The notes under the pieces: generated by a model
What the model was told of the DNA's origin: nothing
Databases searched by the model: none
The model's input: only the letters and a program-made list of their open reading frames with translations
Assembly: GCF_005871205.1 (NCBI RefSeq)
Contig: NZ_SWKM01000012.1
Coordinates: forward strand, 248,001 to 312,000
DNA: 64,000 nt
Direction of reading: 5' to 3'
Origin: Marinobacter alexandrii
GTDB taxonomy: Bacteria > Pseudomonadota > Gammaproteobacteria > Pseudomonadales > Oleiphilaceae
In this document: piece by piece, positions 42,059-51,768 of the stretch
Layout: each line of letters opens with the position of its first letter
How positions within the stretch are numbered: the stretch's first letter is position 1
Program-made: the position numbers and the translations under genes

Positions 42059-42085
42059 CAGGGCACGGCCAGCGGCCGTGCCCTG
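42059..42085. terminator. Bidirectional terminator hairpin
   Basis: A perfect 12-pair stem CAGGGCACGGCC/GGCCGTGCCCTG with loop AGC lies between the convergent beta-barrel and cysK genes. T-runs are poor on both strands. Confidence 0.72.
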
Positions 42086-42095
42086 TATTTCAGCT

Positions 42096-43067
42096 TTACT
42101 GCTTGTTTTCCAAATCGCTAAACCGGTCGGCAAACAGCGCCGACGACAGATAGCGTTCCGCCGAATCCGGCAACACCACCACGATATTCTTGCCTTTGTG
42201 CTCCGGTTGTTTGCTGACACGTACTGCTGCAACCACCGCCGCACCGCACGAAATACCACAGAGTATGCCTTCTTCCTGCATCAGGCGATGCGCCATCTCC
42301 ATGGCCTCTTCGTTAGACACGGTTTCAACCTGATCCACCATTTCCATGTCGAGGTTCTTGGGCACAAAGCCGGCACCTATGCCCTGGATCTTGTGGGGCG
42401 CGGGCTTGGGCTCTTCGCCGTTGAGGGTCTGGGTGATGACTGGCGAATCAGTCGGCTCCACCGCCACGGTGGTGATTTTCTTGCCCCGGGTTTCCTTGAT
42501 GTACCGTGAGACGCCGGTGAGGGTGCCGCCGGTGCCGACGCCGGAGACGAAGATGTCGATCTCGCCATCAGTGTCCTGCCAGATTTCCGGGCCGGTGGTG
42601 TCCTCGTGGATACGGGGGTTGGCCGGATTCTGGAACTGCTGGGGCAGGAAGTGATTGTCCGGATCGGAGGCGAAGATTTCTTCAGCCTTGGCGATTGCGC
42701 CGGGCATGCCCTTGGCCGGTTCGGTCAGAACCAGTTCGGCGCCGAGGGCCTTGAGCACCTTGCGTCGCTCCAGGCTCATGGACGACGGCATGGTGAGCAC
42801 CAGCCGGTAACCACGGGCGGCCGCGACAAAGGCCAGCGCGATGCCGGTATTGCCGCTGGTGGGTTCAACAATGGTCATACCCGGTTTCAGGGTGCCGCGT
42901 TTCTCGGCGTCCCAGATCATGGCGGAACCAATGCGGCATTTTACGGAATAGGCTGGGTTGCGGCCTTCAATCTTAGCCCAGATGGTGGCCCCGTCGCTCA
43001 CCCGATTCAGCTGAACCAGGGGGGTGTTTCCGATGGAAAGGGAATTGTCCTCGTAGATGCGTGCCAT
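42096..43067 (-). CDS. cysK: Cysteine synthase A
   Basis: Length is 323 residues from the ATG at 43067, with AAGGAGG upstream. The PLP lysine lies in [11 protein letters not shown], the substrate loop is [10 protein letters not shown], and the phosphate loop is [10 protein letters not shown]. It condenses O-acetylserine with sulfide to form cysteine. It is monocistronic in this window, with no cysE or CBL nearby. Confidence 0.96.
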   Translation of the reverse strand: MARIYEDNSLSIGNTPLVQLNRVSDGATIWAKIEGRNPAYSVKCRIGSAMIWDAEKRGTLKPGMTIVEPTSGNTGIALAFVAAARGYRLVLTMPSSMSLERRKVLKALGAELVLTEPAKGMPGAIAKAEEIFASDPDNHFLPQQFQNPANPRIHEDTTGPEIWQDTDGEIDIFVSGVGTGGTLTGVSRYIKETRGKKITTVAVEPTDSPVITQTLNGEEPKPAPHKIQGIGAGFVPKNLDMEMVDQVETVSNEEAMEMAHRLMQEEGILCGISCGAAVVAAVRVSKQPEHKGKNIVVVLPDSAERYLSSALFADRFSDLENKQ

Positions 43068-43106
43068 GATGTCCTCCTTGTGATTTTTCCTGCAGTTTAG
43101 CACCCA

Positions 43107-44627
43107 TCAATCCCTGATGGCGCGCACTTCCAGCCGGTTGCGGCCATTCTGCTTGGCGGCATAAAGCGCCTGGTCGGCCAGCCGCAGAAAGTGCGCCGGT
43201 GAGTCGTCCGGTTCGGGCACACCAGTGGCCAATCCGATGCTCACCGTAAGCTTAATGTCTCGGCCATCCCAAACCGTTGGGCCATCGGCGACGGCATTGC
43301 GGAACTTGTCCAGGCGTTCAACTATCTCTTTCGCGGTCTGGAAGGTGGTAAAGATAACAAATTCCTCGCCACCAAAGCGTGCCAGGCGGTCGGTCTCCCG
43401 CCTGAAATGGTGGCGCATTTTTTCGGCCAGAGCCTTCAGGCAATGGTCCCCGGCTTCGTGGCCATAGCTGTCGTTGATGCCCTTGAACAGGTCGGCATCG
43501 ACCATGGCAACGGCAAATCCATTGCGATTGCGCTGGCACCACTGGAAGCTCTTGCGAAATTCCCGGTCGAAGTAGCTTCGGTTGCCCAGTTGGGTCAAAT
43601 CATCGGTCACGCTCAGGCGGGCAAGCGCGGCATTGGCGATCTCCAACTGGCGGTTAACCCGGTTGAGCTTGCGATTCCAATAGAACAGCAGTGACGCGCC
43701 GAACAGGGCAATACCCAGTATTTGCCAGACCACCCGGTAATCCACCGACTGCTCAATCTTGATGTTGCGCCAGTAACTCTCGAAATTTTGTCGTTCCTCG
43801 GGCGTCAGGCTGTCGACCAGCTTCTGCATGATTTCGAGCAGAATGGGCTCATCACTGCGGGTGGCGACCGACAATGACCAGTCCATGGGGATCCGGCCAA
43901 TCACCTTGATATCGGCCAATCCCAACTCTTGCATATGGTACATAGCGGTTGCCAGGGTGGTGATGTAGCCATCCAGGTCATTGTTCTGCAATCGTTTCAG
44001 GCCTTCGGTTTCATCCTCCACCTCGACCGATTGCAGCTCGGGATAGCGGTATTCCAGGAGTTCGGAAAAGGCGTAGCCGCGGACCAGGCCTACTCGCTGG
44101 TTGCGGAGGTCTCCGATGCTCTCAATGAACGGCGCCTCGATGCGCCCCAAGATAATGTTGGGGACGTGCAGATACGGTGTGGTGAAGTTGGTGTACTGGC
44201 CACGCTCGGGCGTGTGCATGGCCAGCGTGAGCAGATCGCAGTGCCGCTCCTTGGCCGCAGCCAGGCTGGCCCGCCAGGACTTGGTCTGAACCAGCTTGAA
44301 CTGTATGTCAGCGCGTTCGCTGAACAGGCGAAGGGCCTCCGCCGATAGACCGGTGTGAGTGCCCGAGGAGTCCAGTCCCTCCAGGGGCATCCAGTCGTTG
44401 TCGATGCAGTAGGTGAGGGTTCGGTTACGCTGGTCCAGCCATTGTTGCTGCTCAACCGAAAACCTGGGCTTGTTATCGGAAACGATGCCAATGGACACGG
44501 CACCTCGTACTTCAGATGTTTCAGCGGCTATCGACGTTGGTGAGGTACAGGCCAGCATGACAGCAACAAAGGTACGTTCCAGGCAGGCGAGCGCTAGACT
44601 CTTGTGGGGGGCGAACCTGTCGTTCAT
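43107..44627 (-). CDS. Periplasmic-sensor diguanylate cyclase (SBP_bac_3-GGDEF)
   Basis: Length is 506 residues. It has a signal peptide, then a solute-binding type 3 domain (about 60-280; LTYCIDNDWMPLEGLDSSG, LRNQRVGLVRGYAFSELL). One transmembrane helix (about 300-318) precedes a GGDEF domain with GGEEF loop and RETD I-site five residues before. A periplasmic amino-acid-like ligand probably sets c-di-GMP output. The ribosome site is weak. Confidence 0.93.
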   Translation of the reverse strand: MNDRFAPHKSLALACLERTFVAVMLACTSPTSIAAETSEVRGAVSIGIVSDNKPRFSVEQQQWLDQRNRTLTYCIDNDWMPLEGLDSSGTHTGLSAEALRLFSERADIQFKLVQTKSWRASLAAAKERHCDLLTLAMHTPERGQYTNFTTPYLHVPNIILGRIEAPFIESIGDLRNQRVGLVRGYAFSELLEYRYPELQSVEVEDETEGLKRLQNNDLDGYITTLATAMYHMQELGLADIKVIGRIPMDWSLSVATRSDEPILLEIMQKLVDSLTPEERQNFESYWRNIKIEQSVDYRVVWQILGIALFGASLLFYWNRKLNRVNRQLEIANAALARLSVTDDLTQLGNRSYFDREFRKSFQWCQRNRNGFAVAMVDADLFKGINDSYGHEAGDHCLKALAEKMRHHFRRETDRLARFGGEEFVIFTTFQTAKEIVERLDKFRNAVADGPTVWDGRDIKLTVSIGLATGVPEPDDSPAHFLRLADQALYAAKQNGRNRLEVRAIRD

Positions 44628-44704
44628 TGGGTTGCCGGCTGTCAGACATTATTATTTGATTCAGTCTAGTCGGTGCAGTCGGCATTGCCCAACGGAACCC
44701 GTCC

Positions 44705-45148
44705 TCAGGAAGGGACATCGCGGCCGGTGTAGTCGTTGAAATCGGGCCGTTTGGGCTGGTGGTGGTCGTCGGTCATGTAGGCAGAGGTGAGAATAAATTC
44801 CGCGGTTGCCCGGTTGCAGGCCACTGGAATATTCCACAGTGCGGCGATTCTCAGCAGGGCCTTGATGTCCGGATCGTGTGGCTGGGGTTCCAGGGGATCC
44901 CAGAAGAACACCAGCAGATCGATTTCGCCTTCAGCAATCTTGGCTCCGATCTGTTGATCGCCACCAAGAGGACCACTGAGCAGGCAACGGATATCGTCCC
45001 GCTTTAGATGTTCGCCCAGCAGGCGGCCCGTTGTGCCGGTTGCGTACAGCGTTAGTGCGGTAAAGCGGGTGCGGTTTTCGGCAACCCAGTCCACCAGTTC
45101 CTTCTTCTTGTTGTCGTGCGCCACCAGGGCGACGGATTTTACGGCCAT
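44705..45148 (-). CDS. mgsA: Methylglyoxal synthase
   Basis: Length is 147 residues. MgsA motifs are [52 protein letters not shown] and [11 protein letters not shown], including the catalytic Asp in GGDQQ. It converts dihydroxyacetone phosphate to methylglyoxal and relieves sugar-phosphate or phosphate limitation stress. It stands alone and is divergent from the DUF815 ATPase gene. Confidence 0.96.
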   Translation of the reverse strand: MAVKSVALVAHDNKKKELVDWVAENRTRFTALTLYATGTTGRLLGEHLKRDDIRCLLSGPLGGDQQIGAKIAEGEIDLLVFFWDPLEPQPHDPDIKALLRIAALWNIPVACNRATAEFILTSAYMTDDHHQPKRPDFNDYTGRDVPS

Positions 45149-45234
45149 TTGAGGTAAAGTCTCCGTGTTACAGAATCCATCCAGGGCTTCAGTGTTTCAC
45201 AAGCCGACGGTGGACGGAATAGGACAGAAGGGGT

Positions 45235-46032
45235 ATGCCAGTGACCAGTACAGTTGCCAGTACAGTGGATTGGACCACCACGCCCGCCGCCGTCTGGCGC
45301 CGGCATCGGTCCGGTTTGCGCGCAATCCGCCGCCTCGATCCGGTTCAGTGGCAGGCGTTGACAGGTATCGATCGCCAACAACAGGCGTTGGCCCGGAATA
45401 CCGAACGATTCCTGGCTGGCCAGCCTTCCAACAACGCCCTGCTCTGGGGCTCACGGGGCACGGGAAAATCCTCGCTGATCAAAGCTCTGCTGAATCGCTA
45501 CAGTGATCGCGGTTTGCGGATGATCGAAGTGGACAAGGACGATCTGGTGAACCTGCCGGAAATCGTCGACGACATTTGCGATCTGAGTTTCCGGTTTGTG
45601 ATCTTCTGCGACGACCTGTCTTTCGATGTCGGCGAATCCAGCTATAAGGCGTTAAAGAGCGTGCTGGAAGGCTCGCTGGAATTGCCGCCGGAGAATGTCA
45701 GGGTTTATGCCACCTCCAATCGCCGACACCTGATGCCCGAGTTCATGTCCGACAACCTCAAGAGCACCATGCAGGATGGTGAATTGCACCCGGCCGAAGC
45801 CATCGAAGAGCAGGTTTCGCTGGCGGATCGCTTTGGTCTTCAGTTGTCGTTCTACCCGTTCTCCCAGGACGTCTATCTACAGGCCGTCGATGCCCTGTTC
45901 CCGGAGGTTCCGGACCGGGAGGCGTTGCACCGGCACGCCATTCGGTTTGCGACCGGCAAGGGCGTTCGCAATGGCCGCACGGCCAATCAGTTTTATCGCC
46001 AGTTCGCAGGGCATTCGTTCACGCGGGACTAG
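45235..46032 (+). CDS. DUF815 AAA-type ATPase
   Basis: Length is 265 residues with AAGGGG upstream of the ATG. Walker A is GSRGTGKSSL, Walker B FVIFCDDLSF, sensor VYATSNRRHL. This is the DUF815 family of stand-alone AAA proteins, related to remodelling ATPases. Function is unknown. It ends two bases before the convergent sensor kinase of the sortase system and is probably unrelated. Confidence 0.9.
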   Translation: MPVTSTVASTVDWTTTPAAVWRRHRSGLRAIRRLDPVQWQALTGIDRQQQALARNTERFLAGQPSNNALLWGSRGTGKSSLIKALLNRYSDRGLRMIEVDKDDLVNLPEIVDDICDLSFRFVIFCDDLSFDVGESSYKALKSVLEGSLELPPENVRVYATSNRRHLMPEFMSDNLKSTMQDGELHPAEAIEEQVSLADRFGLQLSFYPFSQDVYLQAVDALFPEVPDREALHRHAIRFATGKGVRNGRTANQFYRQFAGHSFTRD

Positions 46033-46034
46033 CC

Positions 46035-48098
46035 TCAGCCGTTCGGAGACAGGGTAAGGCGGAACCGGACGCCATCCACGCCGCCTTCAGTGGCGTTGTC
46101 GGCGTCTATTTTTGCTCCGTGGAATTCAGCAATCAGACGGACGATCAGCAGGCCCTGGCCGAGGTGGCCTTCCTCGCGCCCGTCGCGCAGGGAGACAAAC
46201 GGGTCAAAGATATCGGTGCCGGCATTATCCGGCAGTGCCGATCCTTCATTGAATACGGTCAGGCACAGGCCGTCCGGCTGCGATGCCAGGGCCACCTGAA
46301 TCAGGCCACCCTCGGGGGTAAAGTCCCGGGCGTTATCCACCAGCTTGTCCAGCAGTTGCACGATCAGTTCCGGTGAGCCGGTCATGGCCAGCCCGTGTTC
46401 CGGGCCGACGTACTGAATCCGGTGGTTTGGGTCCACGCCCTGATAGGCGGCGGTGGCCTGGGACGCGACCTCGGCCAGATCAAACGGCTCCTTGTCGGCG
46501 TGATCAAAACTCTGCTCCAGCCGGGCGGCCTCACTCATGCCGTTCAAAATCTGACGTAAGCGATCAGTGGCATCAGAGGCCCGGCGCAGGTACTGCGACC
46601 GTTCAGCTTCGGATTCACTATGGCTGAGGTTTTCAAGCGATGAACGCACCACCGCGACCGGGGTCTTCAGCTCGTGGGACAGGCGCCGGGAAAAGCTCTC
46701 CAGATAGCGATTGTAGCCATGCAGGCGATCCACCATCTGGCTGAAGTGGCGTTGAAGTTGGCCGAGTTCGTCGTTGGCTTTGGCCGATGGCAAGTTGCCG
46801 ATAATCCGGCCGTCGTCGTCAACACTGGCGCTGACCGCCCGCTGCAATCGGGTGATGCGCCAGGACAACCAGCTGGCATAGCCCAGCAGCACCAGGGTCA
46901 GGCCAACGATAATCAGGGTGCTGCGGGCAATGACCGATCCCAGGGCCGAGCCGGACAGGGTCAGCAGCTGGTCCAGGGACTGCTCGAGGATCAGGGTGCG
47001 GCCGCCAAACACCGGCTCACTGGTGAGCAGCCAGGTGCTGCCATCGCTGTGTCGGACCAGGCCTTCCGACGGTTGCGCTTCCGGGGTTAGTTGGTGGCCG
47101 GCGCCGGGCGCCTGGGCCGGCTCCGGCTGATAGAACCGGATCAGCGCACGCAGGGCATTCAGGCTGATTTGCTCGGTGACTTCGAGCGGACTGAGCTGGT
47201 CAAATTCCGGCCGGATTTGTTCTGCGCCTACCTGCTGTTGCGCCCGAACCCAGCCCGCCGGCTCAAGCACCCGCACCCGCTGGCCGGGATTCAGGCGTGG
47301 TTCCAGTTGCCGTTCCAGTGCCTGGTTCGGGCGCACCAGCATCGGCAGCGGTTCCGTGGCAGTGCTTACTCCGACTTGCTCACCCTGCTCGGTCCAGCGG
47401 GCACCAAAGCCAAGCCGGCTGCCTGGCGGCGGTGCTGGCATCTGGAGTTCCAGTTGCCAGCCTGAACGCGTGGATTGCCAGCTCCCGGTTACCCGATAGT
47501 CGGGGCGCTGGCTGGCTTCTCCGGGATCTCCATCCCCTCCGTTCACGGCGTAGAACGTGCCGGGTGCGGTGGTGCGGATCCGCCAGGATTGTTGCTTGGC
47601 CGCGACATCGACGCTATCCGATGGTGGCTTCAGCCAGAGCAAAAGGCGGTCGTGGGCCGCGTCGGGATTGCCCGGGTCGTACAGCACCGGTTGCCGGTTG
47701 CTGATGCGAATCAGCAGGTACAGGTGGCGGCCATCCGAGGCGGCTTGCCAGGTCAGGGCGGGCTGACTGGTTTTCCCGTCGTCGCTGGCTGGCGCTGAGA
47801 TTGGACCTTCTTCATTCGCAGCGCCTTCCTCGTAGCCGGGCCAGTCGTCCGGGTAGCCGTCCAGATTCAGGGAGCGGTTCAGGGTGTCGACGTAAATGGC
47901 GGGCTCATCGGAGGTCACCGGTGATTGGCCAATCAGCGCGTCGCCGGCGGTTTCGGCCAGCCGTTTGGCCTGCATCCGAAGCTGCTCACCGGCCTGCTGG
48001 CGCAGGGCGTCGTCCAGTTCCAGCACAAATTGCAGGCCGGCCCACGGAATGAACAGCATGAGCAGGCTGGCAACGAGGAGTTGACGCTTCAGGGTCAA
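46035..48098 (-). CDS. Dedicated sortase system sensor histidine kinase
   Basis: Length is 687 residues from a TTG at 48098 that follows the response-regulator stop by three bases. It has GAGG nine bases upstream. Two transmembrane helices (near 8-27 and near 400) bracket a large periplasmic domain. HAMP, HisKA (SHELKTPVAVVRSS with the phospho-His) and HATPase_c follow. Length and gene context match the proteobacterial dedicated-sortase histidine kinase family. It forms a two-component pair with the adjacent regulator and probably senses envelope status to control the divergent sortase genes. Confidence 0.9.
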   Translation of the reverse strand: MTLKRQLLVASLLMLFIPWAGLQFVLELDDALRQQAGEQLRMQAKRLAETAGDALIGQSPVTSDEPAIYVDTLNRSLNLDGYPDDWPGYEEGAANEEGPISAPASDDGKTSQPALTWQAASDGRHLYLLIRISNRQPVLYDPGNPDAAHDRLLLWLKPPSDSVDVAAKQQSWRIRTTAPGTFYAVNGGDGDPGEASQRPDYRVTGSWQSTRSGWQLELQMPAPPPGSRLGFGARWTEQGEQVGVSTATEPLPMLVRPNQALERQLEPRLNPGQRVRVLEPAGWVRAQQQVGAEQIRPEFDQLSPLEVTEQISLNALRALIRFYQPEPAQAPGAGHQLTPEAQPSEGLVRHSDGSTWLLTSEPVFGGRTLILEQSLDQLLTLSGSALGSVIARSTLIIVGLTLVLLGYASWLSWRITRLQRAVSASVDDDGRIIGNLPSAKANDELGQLQRHFSQMVDRLHGYNRYLESFSRRLSHELKTPVAVVRSSLENLSHSESEAERSQYLRRASDATDRLRQILNGMSEAARLEQSFDHADKEPFDLAEVASQATAAYQGVDPNHRIQYVGPEHGLAMTGSPELIVQLLDKLVDNARDFTPEGGLIQVALASQPDGLCLTVFNEGSALPDNAGTDIFDPFVSLRDGREEGHLGQGLLIVRLIAEFHGAKIDADNATEGGVDGVRFRLTLSPNG

Positions 48099-48101
48099 GG
48101 C

Positions 48102-48803
48102 TCAGACCTCATGGGCGTTCCAGCGATAGCCCATGCCGTAGGCGGTCTGGATGCCATTGAACCGGTCATCCACCTGGGTGAACTTGCGGCGAATCCGCTT
48201 GATGTGGGAGGTCACGGTGTTGTCGTCCAGCACCGTGCTGGCTGCTTCCATCAACTGATCGCGACTGCGGACATGGCCGGGATGCCGCACCAGTGAGTGC
48301 AGCATCCAGAACTCGGTCACGGTCAGGTCCAGGGGCCGATCGTCCCAAGCCACGGTCATGCGATCGAGGTTCAGGGTCAGGCGCCCACGTTCCAGCACTT
48401 CATCGGGCTTCTGCAGGGCTTCTGCCCAGGCTTCGGCTCGCCGTAATAGTGCGGTCACCCGGGCCAGAAGATGCTCCATGCTCATGTCTTTGGTGACGTA
48501 ATCGTCCGCGCCCAGGCGGAGGCCGTGCACCGAATCGATGTCACTGTCCCGGGCGGTCAGGAAAATAATGGGCAGGGTCTTGGAGTGCGCGCGAAGGTCC
48601 TGGCACAGGGCGAAGCCCCCTTCCGGTTCCTCGCCCAGGCCGACATCAATAATGGCGATATCCGGCAGTTCCTGGCGCAGTACCTGCCAGGCCGATGGCC
48701 GGTCTCCGAAGGCCGACACCTGGTAACCACGGCGCTCGAACGCGACCCGGTAATTGTCGCGAATGGCAGGCTCGTCTTCGATCAGAACAATGTGTTTCTT
48801 CAT
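48102..48803 (-). CDS. Dedicated sortase system response regulator
   Basis: Length is 233 residues from the ATG at 48803. The receiver domain has the acidic pocket (IEDEP), the phospho-acceptor in AIIDVGLG, Thr in FLTARD and Lys in YVTKDM. The OmpR/PhoB winged helix (LTVTEFWMLHSLVRHPG, VTSHIKRIRRKF, YGMGYRW) follows. It belongs with the kinase gene three bases downstream and probably binds the 203-base region shared with the sortase substrate gene. Confidence 0.93.
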   Translation of the reverse strand: MKKHIVLIEDEPAIRDNYRVAFERRGYQVSAFGDRPSAWQVLRQELPDIAIIDVGLGEEPEGGFALCQDLRAHSKTLPIIFLTARDSDIDSVHGLRLGADDYVTKDMSMEHLLARVTALLRRAEAWAEALQKPDEVLERGRLTLNLDRMTVAWDDRPLDLTVTEFWMLHSLVRHPGHVRSRDQLMEAASTVLDDNTVTSHIKRIRRKFTQVDDRFNGIQTAYGMGYRWNAHEV

Positions 48804-49006
48804 GGTCACGACAGTCTGGTTACGGTCTGATTAATAGGGGAACTGTTATTTAAACATCTGCAGGCATCGGCACAAGGCTGTCATCGGTGGTTGCCACAAT
48901 TGATCATTATTTGCAGCCGGAATGCCCGGTTTCGCCATCTCTGAAACCTGCGGGAGTGCTGAACTAGCGGGACCTCGACCAATCATGCAGCGAAAAGGAT
49001 CCCGAC

Positions 49007-51121
49007 ATGATGCTCTCTACCGGATTGCTCAAATTAACACCCACGCAAGCCGACAGCCAGCGCCGCCGGGCCCGGCGCTTTGCCGAAGGTGTGAGCCTAT
49101 GGCTGGCGGTCCTGCTGATGCTGTTTGTCCACCCGCTGTATGCCGAGGCGGATCAGCGCCAATCGGACAGCGTCGGTGTGCTGCACTTTGTGGACGCGGC
49201 CGGCCGCTGGCAGGAGCCGGCGATCGTTCTGGACAGTGAGTTCGATATTGAAGTCAGTGGCCTGCTGGCGGAAACCACGTTGTCCCGGCGCTTTCGCAAT
49301 ACCAGCGATGCCTGGCGCGAGGGCGTGTTTGTGTTTCCGTTACCGGAGAAAGCCAGTGTCTATGGGCTGACCATGACCGTGGGTGAGCGCACCATTGTCG
49401 GCGAGGCGCAGCCCAAAGCCGAGGCCCGCAAGACCTATGAGAAGGCCCGCTCGGCCGGACAGAGTGCCGCCAATGTCGAACAGCACCGCCCCAACCTGTT
49501 TACCGCGCGGGTGGCCAACATCCCCCCGGGCGAGACCATTAGTGTCGAGCTTCAATACCAGCAACCGGTGGACTACCGGTCCGGCGAGTTTGAACTGCGG
49601 GTGCCCACCACCCTGATGCCACGGTATATGCCCGGCCAGCCGGCGGCAGGACAGCCCCGGGAGTGGCACGGTGGCTGGGCCCTGCCATCGACCCAGGTGC
49701 CGGATGCCGATGCTATCAGCCCGTTTACGGTCCAGGCGAATGACGTCGGCGCAACCAGCCATCGGGCTGATATCCGGATGACCATTGATGCCGGGCTGCC
49801 GCTGGCCCGGGTTATCAGCCCGTCCCATCCACTGCAGACGCGCCTCGATGGTCAGACGGTTCAGGTGCAGTCTGAGCAGGTGCTGATGGACCGGGATTTC
49901 GTGATGCGCTGGCAGCCATTGGCCGGGCGGGAGCCAACGGCGGCGGTGTTCCATCAGCGCTGGCAGGACGACGATTACCTGCTAACCATGATTGTGCCTG
50001 GGGTGAACGAGGCCCAGGTGCTGCCCCGGGATCTGGTCTTCGTCATCGACACCTCCGGCTCCATGGCCGGGGAATCCATTCGCCAGGCCCGGTCGGCACT
50101 GCAGCAGGGGCTCGCGACCCTGACCCCGGACGACCGCTTTAACGTCATCCGCTTCAACAACCAGACCCATGCCCTGTTCATGCAACCGGAAGCGGCCACG
50201 GGCAACAACCTGGCGCGGGCCCGACGCTACGTGGCCAATTTGCAGGCCGATGGCGGCACCGAGATGGCCCCGGCGCTGGAGCGAGCCCTGACCATCCCGG
50301 CCAGCGCTAGCGAAAAGGCCGGCGAGCGGGTGCGCCAGGTGGTGTTTATTACCGACGGTGCGGTTGGCAATGAAGCCGCCCTGTTTGCCCAGATTCGCCA
50401 GCAGCTTGGCAGCCAGCGTCTGTTTACCGTCGGCATTGGCTCGGCGCCCAACCTGCACTTCATGCGTGAAGCGGCACGTTGGGGCCGCGGCCTGTATACC
50501 GCCATTCAGGATCCGGCTGATGTCAGTGGGCCCTTACAGCGCCTGTTCGCCGCTATGGAAGCGCCGGTGTTGACCAATGTCCGGGTGCAGTGGCCGGGGC
50601 AAAGCGGCAAGGTTGAAAGTTTCCCAGCCCGCACGGGTGACCTGTTCCGGGGTGAGCCGCTGGTGCAGGTGGTTCGCGGTACGGCACCGTCAGGCGTGCT
50701 GAAGGTATCTGGCCAGTTGCCGGGTGGTCGGCGCTGGAAGCAGTCGCTGGATTTGCAGCAGGCAGCGCCGGGACATGGTTTGAATCGCCTGTGGGCCCGG
50801 CAGAAAATCGATCACCTGCTGGATAGCGCGCGTTTAGTGGGCGGCGAGCCGAACAAGGCCCGGGTGACCGAGCTGGCCGTGGAACACACCCTGATGTCGC
50901 CCTATACCAGCTTTGTCGCGGTGGATGAATCACCGGCCCGGCCCAGCGGGGCAACCGCTGATACCGAGCACCTGCCCACTCTGTTACCCGCAGGCAGTCA
51001 GGCCGGCATGTTGCGTTATCCCCAGACCGCGACCCTGGCCCCGCTGTTCACCGCCCTGGGCGTGATCGGACTGATGTTTGCCTTGGCCATCGGCTTGTTG
51101 CAGCGGAGGGCCACCGTATGA
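49007..51121 (+). CDS. Sortase substrate: VIT-VWA surface protein
   Basis: Length is 704 residues with AAAAGGA upstream. A long signal peptide is followed by a VIT domain (about 60-185) and a VWA domain (about 345-520) with intact MIDAS DTSGSMAG. The C-terminus carries a sorting signal: YPQTAT (671-676), a hydrophobic helix, then QRR. This matches the marine proteobacterial sortase target family (usual motif LPxTAT; here Tyr replaces Leu). The ATGA overlap with the sortase gene makes the enzyme-substrate pairing explicit. It is probably anchored to an unknown periplasmic or outer-envelope acceptor. Confidence 0.93.
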   Translation: MMLSTGLLKLTPTQADSQRRRARRFAEGVSLWLAVLLMLFVHPLYAEADQRQSDSVGVLHFVDAAGRWQEPAIVLDSEFDIEVSGLLAETTLSRRFRNTSDAWREGVFVFPLPEKASVYGLTMTVGERTIVGEAQPKAEARKTYEKARSAGQSAANVEQHRPNLFTARVANIPPGETISVELQYQQPVDYRSGEFELRVPTTLMPRYMPGQPAAGQPREWHGGWALPSTQVPDADAISPFTVQANDVGATSHRADIRMTIDAGLPLARVISPSHPLQTRLDGQTVQVQSEQVLMDRDFVMRWQPLAGREPTAAVFHQRWQDDDYLLTMIVPGVNEAQVLPRDLVFVIDTSGSMAGESIRQARSALQQGLATLTPDDRFNVIRFNNQTHALFMQPEAATGNNLARARRYVANLQADGGTEMAPALERALTIPASASEKAGERVRQVVFITDGAVGNEAALFAQIRQQLGSQRLFTVGIGSAPNLHFMREAARWGRGLYTAIQDPADVSGPLQRLFAAMEAPVLTNVRVQWPGQSGKVESFPARTGDLFRGEPLVQVVRGTAPSGVLKVSGQLPGGRRWKQSLDLQQAAPGHGLNRLWARQKIDHLLDSARLVGGEPNKARVTELAVEHTLMSPYTSFVAVDESPARPSGATADTEHLPTLLPAGSQAGMLRYPQTATLAPLFTALGVIGLMFALAIGLLQRRATV

Positions 51122-51720
51122 GCCGTCTGTTGTTGTTGCTGCTGACCTGCTCGACCACTTTGCTGGTGTTCGGGCTGTGGATTCCGCTTAAGGCAGTGGT
51201 TGCCCAGGAATTGCTGGAGCTGGCCTGGGCCGAGAGTCAGGCTCGGCAGGCCGAAACCCGGCCCTGGCCCTGGGCCGACACCTGGCCGGTGGCCCGGTTA
51301 ACCGTGCCGGAGCTGGGCGACTCGATGATCGTGCTGGCGGGCGGTCACGGCGAAAGCCTGGCGTTCGGGCCTGGCCAGGTGCTGGGCGCCGACGGTAGTC
51401 AGGGCCCGGTGATCATCGCCGGTCACCGCGATACCCATTTTGATCAGCTACAGTATCTAAAGACCGGCAGCGAACTGCGGTTGCAGGACCGGGCGGGTGG
51501 CTGGCGCCATTACCGGGTTCAGGCCACGCGGATTGTCGATAGCCGATCGGAGCGGATTGATACCCGGGCGTTGGCCGACGATGCCTTGATCCTGGTGACC
51601 TGCTATCCGTTCGATGGCATGGATACCCGCGGCCCCCTGCGGTATGTGGTGGAGGCCCGTGCCGAGATGCCACTAAACCGTAACCAACTGGAACCGATGG
51701 ATACTGTTGCCGGAATTTGA
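51118..51720 (+). CDS. Class GN sortase
   Basis: Length is 200 residues. An N-terminal membrane anchor (LLLLLLTCSTTLLVFGLWIPL) precedes the sortase barrel with H103 (AGHRDTHF), C162 (LVTCYPFD) and the catalytic arginine at 171 or 175 (TRGPLRY). Sortases are rare in Gram-negatives, and this dedicated type serves a single neighbouring substrate. It is translationally coupled to that substrate gene. Confidence 0.95.
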   Translation: MSRLLLLLLTCSTTLLVFGLWIPLKAVVAQELLELAWAESQARQAETRPWPWADTWPVARLTVPELGDSMIVLAGGHGESLAFGPGQVLGADGSQGPVIIAGHRDTHFDQLQYLKTGSELRLQDRAGGWRHYRVQATRIVDSRSERIDTRALADDALILVTCYPFDGMDTRGPLRYVVEARAEMPLNRNQLEPMDTVAGI

Positions 51721-51768
51721 GGTTAGCGTACACTTGTGCGCCAAAGTTTGGCGATAGAGTTGGATGTC

